A stretch of 64,000 nucleotides of DNA from Pseudomonas sp. TCU-HL1 (GTDB lineage Bacteria > Pseudomonadota > Gammaproteobacteria > Pseudomonadales > Pseudomonadaceae). Location: positions 1,798,001 to 1,862,000 of the forward strand of contig NZ_CP015992.1 in the NCBI RefSeq assembly GCF_001708505.1, written 5' to 3'. Below, piece by piece: positions 8,489 to 16,467 of this stretch. Within the stretch, counting starts at the first letter, position 1. The number at the start of each line of letters is the position of its first letter. The notes beneath the pieces are model-generated. The model had not been told where the DNA came from and ran no database searches. It worked only from the letters and a program-made list of their open reading frames with translations. A program made the translations under genes and the position numbers.

Positions 8489-9322
8489 ATGAGTTTGCCA
8501 TGTCTCGTCTGGGCCGATCTTCGCACCAACCGGGCGGACCCCAGCCCCGTAGGTGACTTGAGCGAGCAGTTCCGCATCCAGCGTGTCGTTGAGATGACCG
8601 CCATAGCGCAGAGCATCGACCAGACCGCGCCGCTGTTGTCATGCTTCGAGTACGACTACCCCGACCTGCCTGCCCTGAAGGCAATGCGCGCCACCAAGCT
8701 GGCCTATCCCTCCCTGCCCATCCTGATGCTCACCCTCCATCACTCGGAAGCCCTGGCCGTCTGGGCGTTTCGCACCAGGGTCTGGGACTACCTGGTAAAA
8801 CCGATCACGGCCGAAGAGCTCTGCGATCGGCTCAAACCGCTCCTGTCGGTGCTGCCACCGCAGCGGCAAGCGCAGCGGGAAAACGCAATGCCCGCGCCGC
8901 TCATCCCGCTGGAAAGCCGCTTCGGTGCCCACAACGCTGCCCAGCAGGCGGCCGAGGTCGCCTTGTCTTACGTGGAGCGCCACTATTCGGAGCCGCTGCG
9001 GTTGCAGGAAGTCGCAATTTTCTGCCGGATGGGTATCTACCAATTCAGCCGGGCATTCAAGCGCACCTTCGGCCTGACCTTTCGCGAATACGTCTGCCGC
9101 TATCGGCTCGAACGCTCCCTGGAGCTACTGATCAATCCTCACGTCACGGTTTCCGAAGTGGCCTGTGCCGTCGGCCTGCCAAATGTCTCGCACTTCACAC
9201 GGACCTTTCGCCAGCGTGTCGGCATCACCCCCTCGCAGTATCGACGCGATCCGTGCCCGCAAAATATGCACAGCCCACTGCAAGAGGTGCACAGCAGGCC
9301 GCTTTTGCGTCCCATAGACTGA
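8489..9322 (+). CDS. AraC-family regulator with a receiver-like N-terminal domain
   Basis: About 277 residues. Residues 1-120 resemble a response-regulator receiver: an acidic YDYPD stretch after beta-3, then LPILMLTLHHSEALAVWAFR and WDYLVKPITAEELCDRL, which carries the conserved Lys-Pro. The aspartate-rich pocket at the N-terminus is not obvious (WADLRTN), so phosphorylation is doubtful. The C-terminus is a two-HTH AraC domain (LQEVAIFCRMGIYQFSRAFK, then VSEVACAVGLPNVSHFTRTF). The start is ATG 8489, after an AAGG-type site. It diverges from the multiheme cytochrome gene and may control it or the exported protein downstream; neither is shown. Confidence 0.75.
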   Translation: MSLPCLVWADLRTNRADPSPVGDLSEQFRIQRVVEMTAIAQSIDQTAPLLSCFEYDYPDLPALKAMRATKLAYPSLPILMLTLHHSEALAVWAFRTRVWDYLVKPITAEELCDRLKPLLSVLPPQRQAQRENAMPAPLIPLESRFGAHNAAQQAAEVALSYVERHYSEPLRLQEVAIFCRMGIYQFSRAFKRTFGLTFREYVCRYRLERSLELLINPHVTVSEVACAVGLPNVSHFTRTFRQRVGITPSQYRRDPCPQNMHSPLQEVHSRPLLRPID

Positions 9323-9530
9323 TTTATTAGCCGGCCAATCGCGGGCAATGACTCCCGCCAGTGGGGGGATGGCATGAGCGCCTTGCCGCCCCATCGAGGG
9401 AGTATCGAGGGAGTATGAGAGCCGAATCCACAAGGGTGTCTTTCGGTACGCCGGGGCAAGGGCGGCGCACGATGCGCGGCGAACAGCCAGAAAAAACACC
9501 TCGCCCCTCTCCTCAAACAGGAGGCAAGCC

Positions 9531-10202
9531 ATGTTCACTCATTGGTTAAAGGTCTACTCAGTTCCATTCGCGATCAGCATCGCGGGCGTAGGGTTTTATG
9601 CCAGTCCGGCACATGCCGGGGTCTGCGAGTTAGCGGACGCCGCCAGGGATACTGGCTGGTCGATCACCTTCGACGATGCCCAGGTCAGCAACTGCGTCTT
9701 TACCGGCAACCCCGGTGAGGGACGCAACAAAGGCACGCTCAGTCTGACGCTGAAGTTCGTCGACCGGACTCCCGTCGCCATTCAGTTCGTGGAGGAAGCC
9801 GCAGCCGCCGCAGACAGTTTTGGCTTGCGCATCACCTGGAACCTGACGCTGGACAACCAGTTTCAATTGCTGAGAGGCATCAGGGGCCGGGCATTTGATG
9901 ACAGCCCGGTACTCGACGACGACGACAACGAGTTCGTCGCGGACGAACACCCGGGGTTCGCGCACTTTCACCAGGATGGGACCTTCAATCCCGGCCCGTT
10001 CGTAGGGGCGATGGATTGTGACTGCGAATCCAAGCGTGATTTCAAGGTCAGGGGCGTGGATGAAGGCTCCTTTGCCGCCGGGACGGTCGGTACGGTTTCC
10101 GGAATAGGCGTCCATCAGATCGAAGAGCTGGGACAGCAACGGAACTTCACGGTCAATGTCGAGCCCTTGCGTGCGGAGGAGCCACCAGAGGCAGGAATGT
10201 AA
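9531..10202 (+). CDS. Exported protein of unknown function
   Basis: 223 residues, not recognised. A signal peptide ends near SPAHA (residues 1-29), so the mature protein is periplasmic or secreted. A strong AGGAGG ribosome site precedes ATG 9531. Mature features include a single early Cys pair (VCEL and SNCVF), a predicted all-beta middle (GTLSLTLKFVDRTPVAIQF), an acidic run LDDDDNEFVADEHPGFAHFH that could bind Ca or another metal, and a DCDCES cluster. The layout suggests a beta-sandwich. It lies 208 bp after the AraC regulator. Confidence 0.6.
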   Translation: MFTHWLKVYSVPFAISIAGVGFYASPAHAGVCELADAARDTGWSITFDDAQVSNCVFTGNPGEGRNKGTLSLTLKFVDRTPVAIQFVEEAAAAADSFGLRITWNLTLDNQFQLLRGIRGRAFDDSPVLDDDDNEFVADEHPGFAHFHQDGTFNPGPFVGAMDCDCESKRDFKVRGVDEGSFAAGTVGTVSGIGVHQIEELGQQRNFTVNVEPLRAEEPPEAGM

Positions 10203-10411
10203 GGGGGCTCGCCCCACCCGCACAGCGCCGCCGACCAAACCGGGTCGGGGGCGTTGTGCGGTCAATGCAAACCTCGGCTCTGCTTGCCCGGCAGGGAAGC
10301 GAGGCCATGGGGCCTGGTAATCGGCAGGACTCAGGAGGGAAAGCCGCAGGAGCCCATGGGCAACCTGCGGCTGTCGGGTAATTCAGGTCGGGCTTCCTTG
10401 CCCGCCCACGC

Positions 10412-11068
10412 TTACCAGGAGGCGAGCGCGGGGTTCATTCGAGCAGGGGCCTGGGCTGTAGTCCGGCTGGAGGCAAATTTGACCAGCAGGGTCATTGCGG
10501 CGAAGCCGAGGCAGATGAGCACCGGGTAGGCGAACATGATGTCGCCCAGGGAGTATTTCCAGCTCAGCGGGCGGGCAATTCCCAGCATGGCTCCATAGAA
10601 CCAGGAGACTCCGGAAACGACGCCCGAGAACACCGCGAGGGTACGGGTATTGGTCTCAAGCTTGAGCAGGTTGCCGGCCTTGTCCAGCGCAGGCATTACC
10701 ACGCTGTGCAGCACGTACCCGTTGAGGGTCAGGAGTGCGACGACCAGAATCTTGGCCTGGAGTTTGGGGTTGAGGAAATACACCGCGCCCTTCACCGAGT
10801 AGTCCAGCAGCAGGATGCCGATCCCGGTCACCCAGAGCGCCGCAAGAGAAAGCAGTACGGTCTTCTTCAGAACATGAAGGTGTTCCTTGTCGGCGGCGGT
10901 CGCATCGCCGCCCTGGAACAGTTGCTTGATCATGGCGAGATCGCTGGTCAGGACCAGGCCGATGGCCACGCAGCAAGCGATAAGGTGGGCGTAGACAACA
11001 CCCATGCGTGTCAACTCCATGGTTGCGTCCTGCTGGAGCAGGGAAGCAATGAGATGAAAAAACTCCAT
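10412..11068 (-). CDS. Integral membrane protein of unknown function
   Basis: 218 residues with about five to six membrane helices (for example VVYAHLIACCVAIGLVL, LLSLAALWVTGIGILLLDY, ILVVALLTLNGYVLHSVV and IMFAYPVLICLGFAAMTLLV). Several membrane His residues (YAHLIA, LHSVV) could be heme or metal ligands, but I do not recognise the family with confidence. The start ATG 11068 follows AAAGAGG. It is single and faces away from the DUF3077-type gene; its 5' region has a TGATCA dyad about 300 bp upstream. Confidence 0.6.
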   Translation of the reverse strand: MEFFHLIASLLQQDATMELTRMGVVYAHLIACCVAIGLVLTSDLAMIKQLFQGGDATAADKEHLHVLKKTVLLSLAALWVTGIGILLLDYSVKGAVYFLNPKLQAKILVVALLTLNGYVLHSVVMPALDKAGNLLKLETNTRTLAVFSGVVSGVSWFYGAMLGIARPLSWKYSLGDIMFAYPVLICLGFAAMTLLVKFASSRTTAQAPARMNPALASW

Positions 11069-11365
11069 GGTTTACCTCTTTCTTAGCAATTTAAGCGGCT
11101 GTACTGATGCAACAGCGGCATTGAACAAATGGGTTTGGACGTTCGCCATTTGCCGCGAACGAAAAGGCTTGATCGGGAGATAGGGCACCTGTTTCACAGG
11201 CCTGGATTCACCGGTTGCCTTTTTTCGGAACGAGCTGTCTCCTGCACATGAACTTGTGCATGCGGAATCGTCCCGGGGTTGAAGAAAAATGAGCGCCGCG
11301 CCGACGATGCAAATGCCGTGGCGCGACCTGATTGCCGGCGCATAATAATCGCAACTTTCAGAATT

Positions 11366-11382
11366 TGATCAAAAAGTGATCA
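11366..11382. promoter_or_regulatory. TGATCA-N5-TGATCA dyad, candidate operator
   Basis: Two perfect TGATCA hexamers are separated by five bases in an A+T-rich patch next to AATAATCGCAACTTTCAGAATT. The spacing does not fit the Anr/Fnr box (TTGAT-N4-ATCAA), so a different dimeric regulator would be needed. No target gene is evident; the nearest is the membrane protein gene starting at 11068. Confidence 0.3.
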
Positions 11383-11509
11383 GTGGTCCGACGAGCGGCT
11401 GCGATGCTGGTGACCACGGAGTCCCCGCAAAACCGGAAAGACCCTATTAAACTGCGGGTTTCCGCTACCTCTTCCTCCGTCCTGGCAGTGCCGGAAAAAC
11501 ACCCACCTG

Positions 11510-11532
11510 AAGGGGCGAATTCATTCGCCAAG
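11510..11532. repeat. REP half-site
   Basis: AGGGGCGAATTCATTCGCCA matches the REP copies at 41478 and 29863 (the GGGGCG-flanked subtype). It is solitary here. Confidence 0.6.
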
Positions 11533-11561
11533 CAGACCGCAGGTGTTGCTGATGGGTATCG

Positions 11562-11867
11562 CTACGTTCGCGGAATGCCGCCCGACCCATCCAACGAACT
11601 GCCCAGTTCCATTGCCCGTTCATGGGCCGCCTCGTAGAGCGATCGCGCATCCCCCAGCAGCAAACCCACCGCAAAGGACAACCGCGCCGCCTCGCGCTGC
11701 ACGAAATCCGTGTTCTCGGCCTGCTCCACAAGTTGCAACAGGTCCAGCACGGCGGACAGGCGCTGATGGGCGGTTTCGAACAGGTGGGCAGGGCTGGCTC
11801 CGGCGTTGAAGAACATCACGTCGGGGTAGGGCTGGGAGGGGGCGGTGAAGGCCTTGAAGTCAGGCAT
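11562..11867 (-). CDS. DUF3077-type small protein
   Basis: 101 residues. The start is ATG 11867, with GGAGG eight bases upstream. The helical core (PAHLFETAHQRLSAVLDLLQ, then DFVQREAARLSFAVGLLLGD followed by ARSLYEAA) fits the small helical DUF3077/DUF6124 families common in Pseudomonas, which also begin with a MFxxxxGxSxxxLFExA strand. Function unknown. The region upstream carries three copies of a CTCGTGTGA motif, which may belong to this locus. The family call is from pattern memory. Confidence 0.6.
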   Translation of the reverse strand: MPDFKAFTAPSQPYPDVMFFNAGASPAHLFETAHQRLSAVLDLLQLVEQAENTDFVQREAARLSFAVGLLLGDARSLYEAAHERAMELGSSLDGSGGIPRT

Positions 11868-11958
11868 GGCGCACCTCCGGGACGGAGGTGGTAGAAAGGC
11901 CGAACGTTGAATGGCGGTGCGCGGGGGTAAAAGGTGGGTAGCGCATATCCGTTGCTCC

Positions 11959-12165
11959 CTCGTGTGATTAGGGATGCCGCCTACCCGTCTGTTGCTAAGC
12001 GAAAAGGGTGGCGGAGCCATGCGGGGGTAGCAAACCGGTCACACGAGGGAATCCCCACCCGGCAAGGCACAAGGCCTTCCCCGCACGGTCCGCCATAGAA
12101 GCCAAAAGCAGCAGGCAGAAAAAAGCGCCCGTGCTTTAGGCATTGGCGCTACCGCGCTCGTGTGA
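11959..12165. repeat. Threefold CTCGTGTGA module upstream of the DUF3077-type gene
   Basis: Three modules within 207 bp, two on the plus strand and one inverted. Each has CTCGTGTGA followed within about 15 bases by a G-rich/TTGCTA-like string and then CCC. They may be protein-binding sites or parts of a structured leader RNA. The inverted pair at 11959 and 12039 could base-pair across about 70 bases. Confidence 0.45.
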
Positions 12166-12185
12166 ATCCGGGTTGCTACGCCCAG

Positions 12186-12205
12186 GTCACGGGATTGACC
12201 GTGAC
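12186..12205. other. Short perfect hairpin
   Basis: GTCACGG (12186-12192), loop GATTGA, CCGTGAC (12199-12205). There is no T-run, so it is not an intrinsic terminator. It lies just after the third CTCGTGTGA module. Confidence 0.35.
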
Positions 12206-12444
12206 AGGGCCGGACTCTAGCCAGAGCGCTTGTAGGCGCTCAAGGTTAAAGACTCGTAGGAGTTTTCTCTGTAGGAGGGCGGGTTTGGAGTACAGAAATG
12301 GCTGTAGGAAACGGCCTTCACCGTACGTCGCCACAGCCCCGATTGCCGACATAAGGCTGCCCCAAAAACGGATTGAAACGGGTCAAAAACTATACTGGAA
12401 GTGCGGGGGTGTAAACGTGGGGGGACCATTCAGGAGGGCTCGCC

Positions 12445-12816
12445 ATGCGTATCCTCAAGCTACTCATCTTCTTCCTGGCCTGCGCTACCGGCGGGCAAGC
12501 CCTTGCCCAGCAACCCTGGTCTACCACCAGCAGCTCCGGCGAAACCCTGCTCGCCTGGAACGGTGGCGGCCACGGCGGAGGCCGGCACAACGGCTATCGC
12601 CACGGGTATGGCTACAAGCATCACAAACACTTCTACCGCCATCGCGGTTACTACGACCGCGCTCCGCGCGTCATCTACGCCCCGCGCTATTACGGCGGCT
12701 ACTACGCAGATGAGCGGCCGTACTACTACGAGCGCTACCGCAGCCCGCGGATCGTCATCCAGTACTACGACCCGAGGCTGGGGATATTTATTGGGACGGA
12801 TTTAGACGGGTACTAA
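12445..12816 (+). CDS. Exported Gly/His/Tyr-rich protein
   Basis: 123 residues. A signal peptide ends at GGQALAQ (residue 22), and AGGAGG precedes the ATG. The mature protein is low-complexity at first (GGGHGGGRHNGYRHGYGYKH, then HKHFYRHRGYYDR), then Tyr/Arg-rich (YYGGYYADERPYYYERY), ending in an ordered PRIVIQYYDPRLGIFIG. The His-rich run could bind metal ions. Small proteins with this tail occur in Pseudomonas, but I know of no assigned function. It stands alone, just left of the A+T-richer block. Confidence 0.6.
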   Translation: MRILKLLIFFLACATGGQALAQQPWSTTSSSGETLLAWNGGGHGGGRHNGYRHGYGYKHHKHFYRHRGYYDRAPRVIYAPRYYGGYYADERPYYYERYRSPRIVIQYYDPRLGIFIGTDLDGY

Positions 12817-12954
12817 GCGCAACCGTCCGGCTGCCTTAGAGTTGGCGGGCACCAGTCTTTTAACGTGCTTACCAGATGACCTTCAGTAACATGACGCTGC
12901 ACGGGGCCGGGGAGTGGCCGGGCTTACCAGACGAGAGAACGGCTCCCTGATCCG

Positions 12955-13689
12955 CTATCTGTTTAATTCGTACGCGCACATATTGACCGTCGCGGCCAGG
13001 TTCAGCGACTCGACGGTGCCACAACCGGGAATCGTAAAAGGTTGGGCGTTGAGTGCGATCAGTTGCTCGCGGGGCACGCCACGTGCTTCGTTGCCGAACA
13101 GATAACAATCGAACGTTTTAAAACTGGCGGATTGCACGCGGTCGCCATTCATATCCAGACAGGCAATGCGCTCAAAGCGCGTGCGCAAGGAGTCCAATTC
13201 CACATCCAGCTCCATGGGCGCATGAAAAATGGCGCCCATGCTGGAGCGCACGACTTTAGGATTATACGGATCAACGCTGCCGGGACTGAGCAGGCAGCGG
13301 AAATTACCGAACCACGCCAACGTGCGCAGGATGGTGCCGAGATTGCCCGGGTCCTGAATTTCATGCAGGTAAATGGCGCGCTCGTTATGAATGGGGGCAG
13401 AAACCGGCGCGGCTGTCGCTGGCATTGGCACCAGCGCAATAATTCCCTGCGGTGTTTTGGTATCGGCGATCTGCGCCATTTGGCGGTCGTTGATCACATG
13501 GGTTTCAAACGGGCTTTGCCAGTGCTCGTAGGCGCCGGTTACATACAGCTGACTGTTCTGTAGCAGCGGATTCTGCAAGGCCGCTTTTTGCAACTCCAGC
13601 AACAGATGTTCGCCCTCCACCAGAAAATAACCGAACTCGGCCCGGTATTTTTTCTGGTGGAGTTTTTTGATGTCGTCGAGTTTCATCAA
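12955..13689 (-). CDS. TrmH/SpoU-family (SPOUT) RNA 2'-O-methyltransferase
   Basis: About 244 residues. The three SPOUT motifs are present: motif 1, QDPGNLGTILRTLAWFG; motif 2, LFGNEARGVP; and motif 3, IPGCGTVESLNLAATVNM, which forms the SAM-binding trefoil knot. A short N-terminal substrate-binding domain precedes it (YFLVEGEHLLLE). Two adjacent ATGs (13689, 13686) are equivalent. The target RNA cannot be read from sequence. The upstream FAD dehydrogenase gene ends only 8 bp before, so the two form an operon. Base composition is visibly more A+T-rich than in flanking genes. Confidence 0.85.
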   Translation of the reverse strand: MMKLDDIKKLHQKKYRAEFGYFLVEGEHLLLELQKAALQNPLLQNSQLYVTGAYEHWQSPFETHVINDRQMAQIADTKTPQGIIALVPMPATAAPVSAPIHNERAIYLHEIQDPGNLGTILRTLAWFGNFRCLLSPGSVDPYNPKVVRSSMGAIFHAPMELDVELDSLRTRFERIACLDMNGDRVQSASFKTFDCYLFGNEARGVPREQLIALNAQPFTIPGCGTVESLNLAATVNMCAYELNR

Positions 13690-13697
13690 TGCGGTGC

Positions 13698-15335
13698 TCA
13701 GTTTGTCTGCACTTCGGTCTTTTTTATTTCAGACAGAAGCGACTTGGCCAACGCTTCGGCGACTTTGATGCCATCCACGCCTGCCGACAAAATGCCCCCC
13801 GCATAACCGGCGCCTTCACCGGCCGGATACAGGCCGCGCAGGTTGAGACTTTGCAATGTCTCGTTGTCGCGGGTGATACGGACCGGGGAGGAGGTGCGGG
13901 TTTCGATACCGGTGAGCACCGCGTCATCGCGATCAAAACCGCGTATCTGCTTGCCAAATGCCGGCAGCGCCTCACGGATGGCCTCGATCGCATACTCCGG
14001 CAGCGAGGGCGCAAGATCGCCCAGGCGCACGCCAGGTTTGTAGGAGGGTTCTACCTCGCCAAATTCGGTCGACGGCACTCTGCGAATAAAGTCGCCCACC
14101 AGTTGCGCGGGCGCACAGTAATCGCTGCCGCCCAACTCATAGGCGCGGGATTCCAGGCGCTCCTGCAATTCCACTCCGGCCAGCGGGCCTCCCGGGAAAT
14201 CCTGCTCCGGGTTGATACCGACGACGATGCCGGCATTCGCATTGCGCTCGTTGCGGGAGTACTGGCTCATGCCGTTGGTAACGACTCGCCCTGGCTCGGA
14301 AGTGGCCGCCACCACAGTGCCGCCGGGGCACATGCAGAAGCTGTAGACGGCGCGGCCATTTTTGGCGTGATGCACCAGTTTGTAGTCGGCGGCGCCGAGC
14401 TCCGGATGGCCGGCGTACTTGCCCAGGCGCGCCTGGTCGATCATGCCCTGCGGGTGTTCGATGCGGAAACCTACGGCGAAAGGCTTGGCCTCGATGAACA
14501 CGCCCTGCCGGTGCAGCATGCGGAAGGTATCGCGGGAGCTGTGGCCCAGCGCTAGCACAACATGGCGACTGCGGATTGTTTCGCCACTGGCCAGCACCAC
14601 ACCCTCAAGCTGGCCGTCGTCGATCAGCAGATCGGAAACTTTGCTTTCAAACCGCACCTCGCCGCCGAGGGCGATAATCTCCTCGCGCATGGCGGATACC
14701 ACGCCGGTGAGTCGGAAGGTGCCGATATGCGGCTTGCTCACGTACATGATCTCGTCCGGAGCGCCGGCGCGGACGAACTCGTGCATCACCTTGCGGGCGT
14801 AGAACTTGGGGTCTTTGATCTGGCTGTAGAGTTTGCCGTCCGAGAACAGTCCCGCACCACCCTCGCCGAATTGCACGTTGGATTCCGGAGTCAGGACCTT
14901 TTTGCGCCACAGTGCCCAGGTATCCTTGGTGCGGCTGCGCACATCCTTGCCGCGCTCCAGCACAATGGGTTTAAACCCCATCTGCGCGAGCAACAGCGCC
15001 GCGAATAATCCACAGGGGCCAAAGCCCACGACCAGCGGCCGCTCGCTCAAATGGGCCGGCGCTTGTCCTACTGGATAGTACTGAGTGTCCGGGGCTGGAA
15101 GTACATTATGGTCATCTGCAAAGCGCGCCAGAATTGCCGCCTCGTCGCGTGTCTCCAGATCGATGATGTAGATGAACAGAATGACGCTGTTTTTCTTGCG
15201 GGCATCGTAGCTGCGCTTGAATACGGTGAAGTTCAGCAGATCGGCGTCGCTGATATTCAGGCGTTTGACGATGGCCTTGCGCAACTCATCGGCGGAATGA
15301 TCGAGGGGCAGAGACAGTTCGTTGATGCGAATCAT
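13698..15335 (-). CDS. Uncharacterised FAD-dependent dehydrogenase (COG2509 type)
   Basis: 545 residues using ATG 15335 (IRINELSLPLDHSADELR follows). Residues 1-75 form a ferredoxin-like/RNA-binding-like beta-alpha domain, with FKRSYDARKKNSVILFIYII characteristic of this family. A Rossmann FAD domain follows (VVGFGPCGLFAALLLAQMGF, then PIVLERG), then NVQFGEGGAGLFSDGKL and CMCPGGTVV. The C-terminal FAD contact is GLYPAGEGAGYAGGILSAGVDGIKVAEA. The physiological substrate is unknown. It is the promoter-proximal gene of a two-gene unit with the SPOUT methyltransferase, and it diverges from the rlmE-like gene. Confidence 0.8.
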   Translation of the reverse strand: MIRINELSLPLDHSADELRKAIVKRLNISDADLLNFTVFKRSYDARKKNSVILFIYIIDLETRDEAAILARFADDHNVLPAPDTQYYPVGQAPAHLSERPLVVGFGPCGLFAALLLAQMGFKPIVLERGKDVRSRTKDTWALWRKKVLTPESNVQFGEGGAGLFSDGKLYSQIKDPKFYARKVMHEFVRAGAPDEIMYVSKPHIGTFRLTGVVSAMREEIIALGGEVRFESKVSDLLIDDGQLEGVVLASGETIRSRHVVLALGHSSRDTFRMLHRQGVFIEAKPFAVGFRIEHPQGMIDQARLGKYAGHPELGAADYKLVHHAKNGRAVYSFCMCPGGTVVAATSEPGRVVTNGMSQYSRNERNANAGIVVGINPEQDFPGGPLAGVELQERLESRAYELGGSDYCAPAQLVGDFIRRVPSTEFGEVEPSYKPGVRLGDLAPSLPEYAIEAIREALPAFGKQIRGFDRDDAVLTGIETRTSSPVRITRDNETLQSLNLRGLYPAGEGAGYAGGILSAGVDGIKVAEALAKSLLSEIKKTEVQTN

Positions 15336-15462
15336 GGCGGTAATCCTGGCCGGTGAATCCGGCAAAGGAAGCAACAGAGGGTTGGAGTAAGGCGCGAATT
15401 GTACCCGCCGCCGCCCACCCCTGTCAGGCCGTTCTCCTGAAGGCGGAGCCTGCCCCGCGGAT

Positions 15463-15492
15463 TTAACCTGCGCAGTACTATCGGCTTATAAT
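15463..15492 (+). promoter_or_regulatory. Candidate sigma-70 promoter of the rlmE-like gene
   Basis: A perfect TATAAT at 15487-15492 has TTAACC 18 bp upstream (15463-15468). The transcript would have a leader of roughly 75-80 nt before ATG 15577. The -10 match is exact and the -35 is weak. Confidence 0.5.
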
Positions 15493-15576
15493 CGCCGCCG
15501 CTTTACGCCCAACAGCCCCCCTGTGTCCCATGCATTGCTCCACACCTCACATTGATTTTCTGTGGTTGGCTCTATC

Positions 15577-16197
15577 ATGAAACGATCCAAAAGCAGCCGC
15601 CGCTGGCTGGATGAACACGTCAACGATCCCTACGTCAAACAGGCTCAGAAAGACGGCTTGCGCTCCCGTTCCAGCTACAAGCTGATTGAGCTGAACGAGA
15701 AGGACAAGCTGATACGCCCCGGTATGCTGGTCATGGATCTTGGCTCCGCCCCCGGCGGCTGGTCGCAGGTAGCCGCAGGTCTTGTGGGCGAAAAGGGACG
15801 GGTTCTGGCCACCGACATTCTGCCGATGGACGGGCTGGAAAACGTCGACTTCATTCAGGGCGACTTCACCGAAGAGGCTGTGTTCCAGCAGATTCTCGAC
15901 CAGCTCGACGGCAAGCAGCCCGATCTGATTGTTTCCGACATAGCCCCCAATATCAGCGGCGTCGCTGCCGCCGACCAGGCATCTTCGATGTACCTGGTCG
16001 AACTCACCCTCGATATGGTCCGGCAAGTGCTCAAGCCCAATGGAAACTATGTGGTCAAGGTCTTCCAGGGCGAAGGCTCCGACGAATTCCTGAAGGACGT
16101 TCGCACCTCGTTCGAGAAGGTGGTGATACGCAAACCAGAGGCGTCGCGGCCGCGGTCGAGGGAGGTTTATCTCGTGGGGAAGGGGTTCAAAGGATAA
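15577..16197 (+). CDS. rlmE: RlmE/FtsJ-type 23S rRNA (Um2552) 2'-O-methyltransferase, divergent copy
   Basis: 206 residues. It has the full RlmE layout: SRRWLDEHVNDPYVKQAQKD, SRSSYKLIEL, SAM motif DLGSAPGGWSQVAA, DIAPNISG and FQGEGSDEFL. The catalytic K-D-K-E tetrad appears as Lys in SYKL, Asp in SDIAPN, Lys in VVKVF and Glu in SREVYL. Family members methylate U2552 of 23S rRNA during 50S maturation. In Pseudomonas the housekeeping rlmE normally lies beside ftsH; here the context is an A+T-richer block, and the sequence departs from the usual Pseudomonas form. This suggests an acquired second copy. Whether it is redundant is unknown. Confidence 0.85.
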   Translation: MKRSKSSRRWLDEHVNDPYVKQAQKDGLRSRSSYKLIELNEKDKLIRPGMLVMDLGSAPGGWSQVAAGLVGEKGRVLATDILPMDGLENVDFIQGDFTEEAVFQQILDQLDGKQPDLIVSDIAPNISGVAAADQASSMYLVELTLDMVRQVLKPNGNYVVKVFQGEGSDEFLKDVRTSFEKVVIRKPEASRPRSREVYLVGKGFKG

Positions 16198-16261
16198 GAC
16201 GCCCGCGGCGCTGTGCGATCGAGCTCACGTCGATAGCGACGCAGGCTTGTCCGGGTCGATT

Positions 16262-16463
16262 TCAGTGAAGAACGTTGGAAGCGGTATCGGACGGACGTGA
16301 AATCGCGTGCACGATTTCGCCGGCCAATCCCTGCGCCTCGTTAGCGAAATCGGCCTGGCTGGGGATGCCGCAGCAACACCCGTTCGCGTCCGTCACCAGT
16401 ACGCGCCGGATTTGATTGTCTTCCATCAGTTCGCGGTACTCATCGGCGCTCGCATCCTTTGCG
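16262..16463 (-). pseudogene. C-terminal CBS-domain fragment
   Basis: Reading minus, ASADEYRELMEDNQIRRVLV, then TDANGCCCGIPSQADFA, is the second half of a bacterial CBS domain, followed by the tail SRPSDTASNVLH and a TGA at 16264-16262. The 5' half of the gene is missing: the frame runs straight into the MITE at 16468 and continues in frame to an ATG inside it (16552), giving a 96-codon chimera. To the right lies an unrelated regulator, so the lost half is not just displaced by the insertion. Confidence 0.7.
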
Positions 16464-16467
16464 CTAG

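Larger units (their letters stand above)
11069..11561. other. Intergenic region with a dyad and a REP half-site
   Basis: 493 bp without a credible gene. Two features stand out: the dyad TGATCA-AAAAG-TGATCA at 11366-11382, and a REP half (GGGGCGAATTCATTCGCC) at 11514-11531. Short frames here lack ribosome sites and recognisable content. Confidence 0.5.
11868..12444. other. 577-bp non-coding stretch with three CTCGTGTGA modules
   Basis: No credible gene. CTCGTGTGA occurs at 11959-11967 (+), 12039-12047 (-) and 12157-12165 (+). After each, a related string follows in the same polarity: GG, then TTGCTAC or a variant, then CCC (for example GAATCCGGGTTGCTACGCCC). A 7-bp hairpin, GTCACGG/CCGTGAC, is at 12186-12205. 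From 12240 to 12440 there are repeated CTGTAGGAG-like strings, and then the leader of the exported protein gene. Confidence 0.5.

Noticed and set aside
11366..11382. Reading the TGATCA dyad as an Anr box
   Set aside because: The half-site spacing does not fit TTGAT-N4-ATCAA; compare the exact match at 52201.
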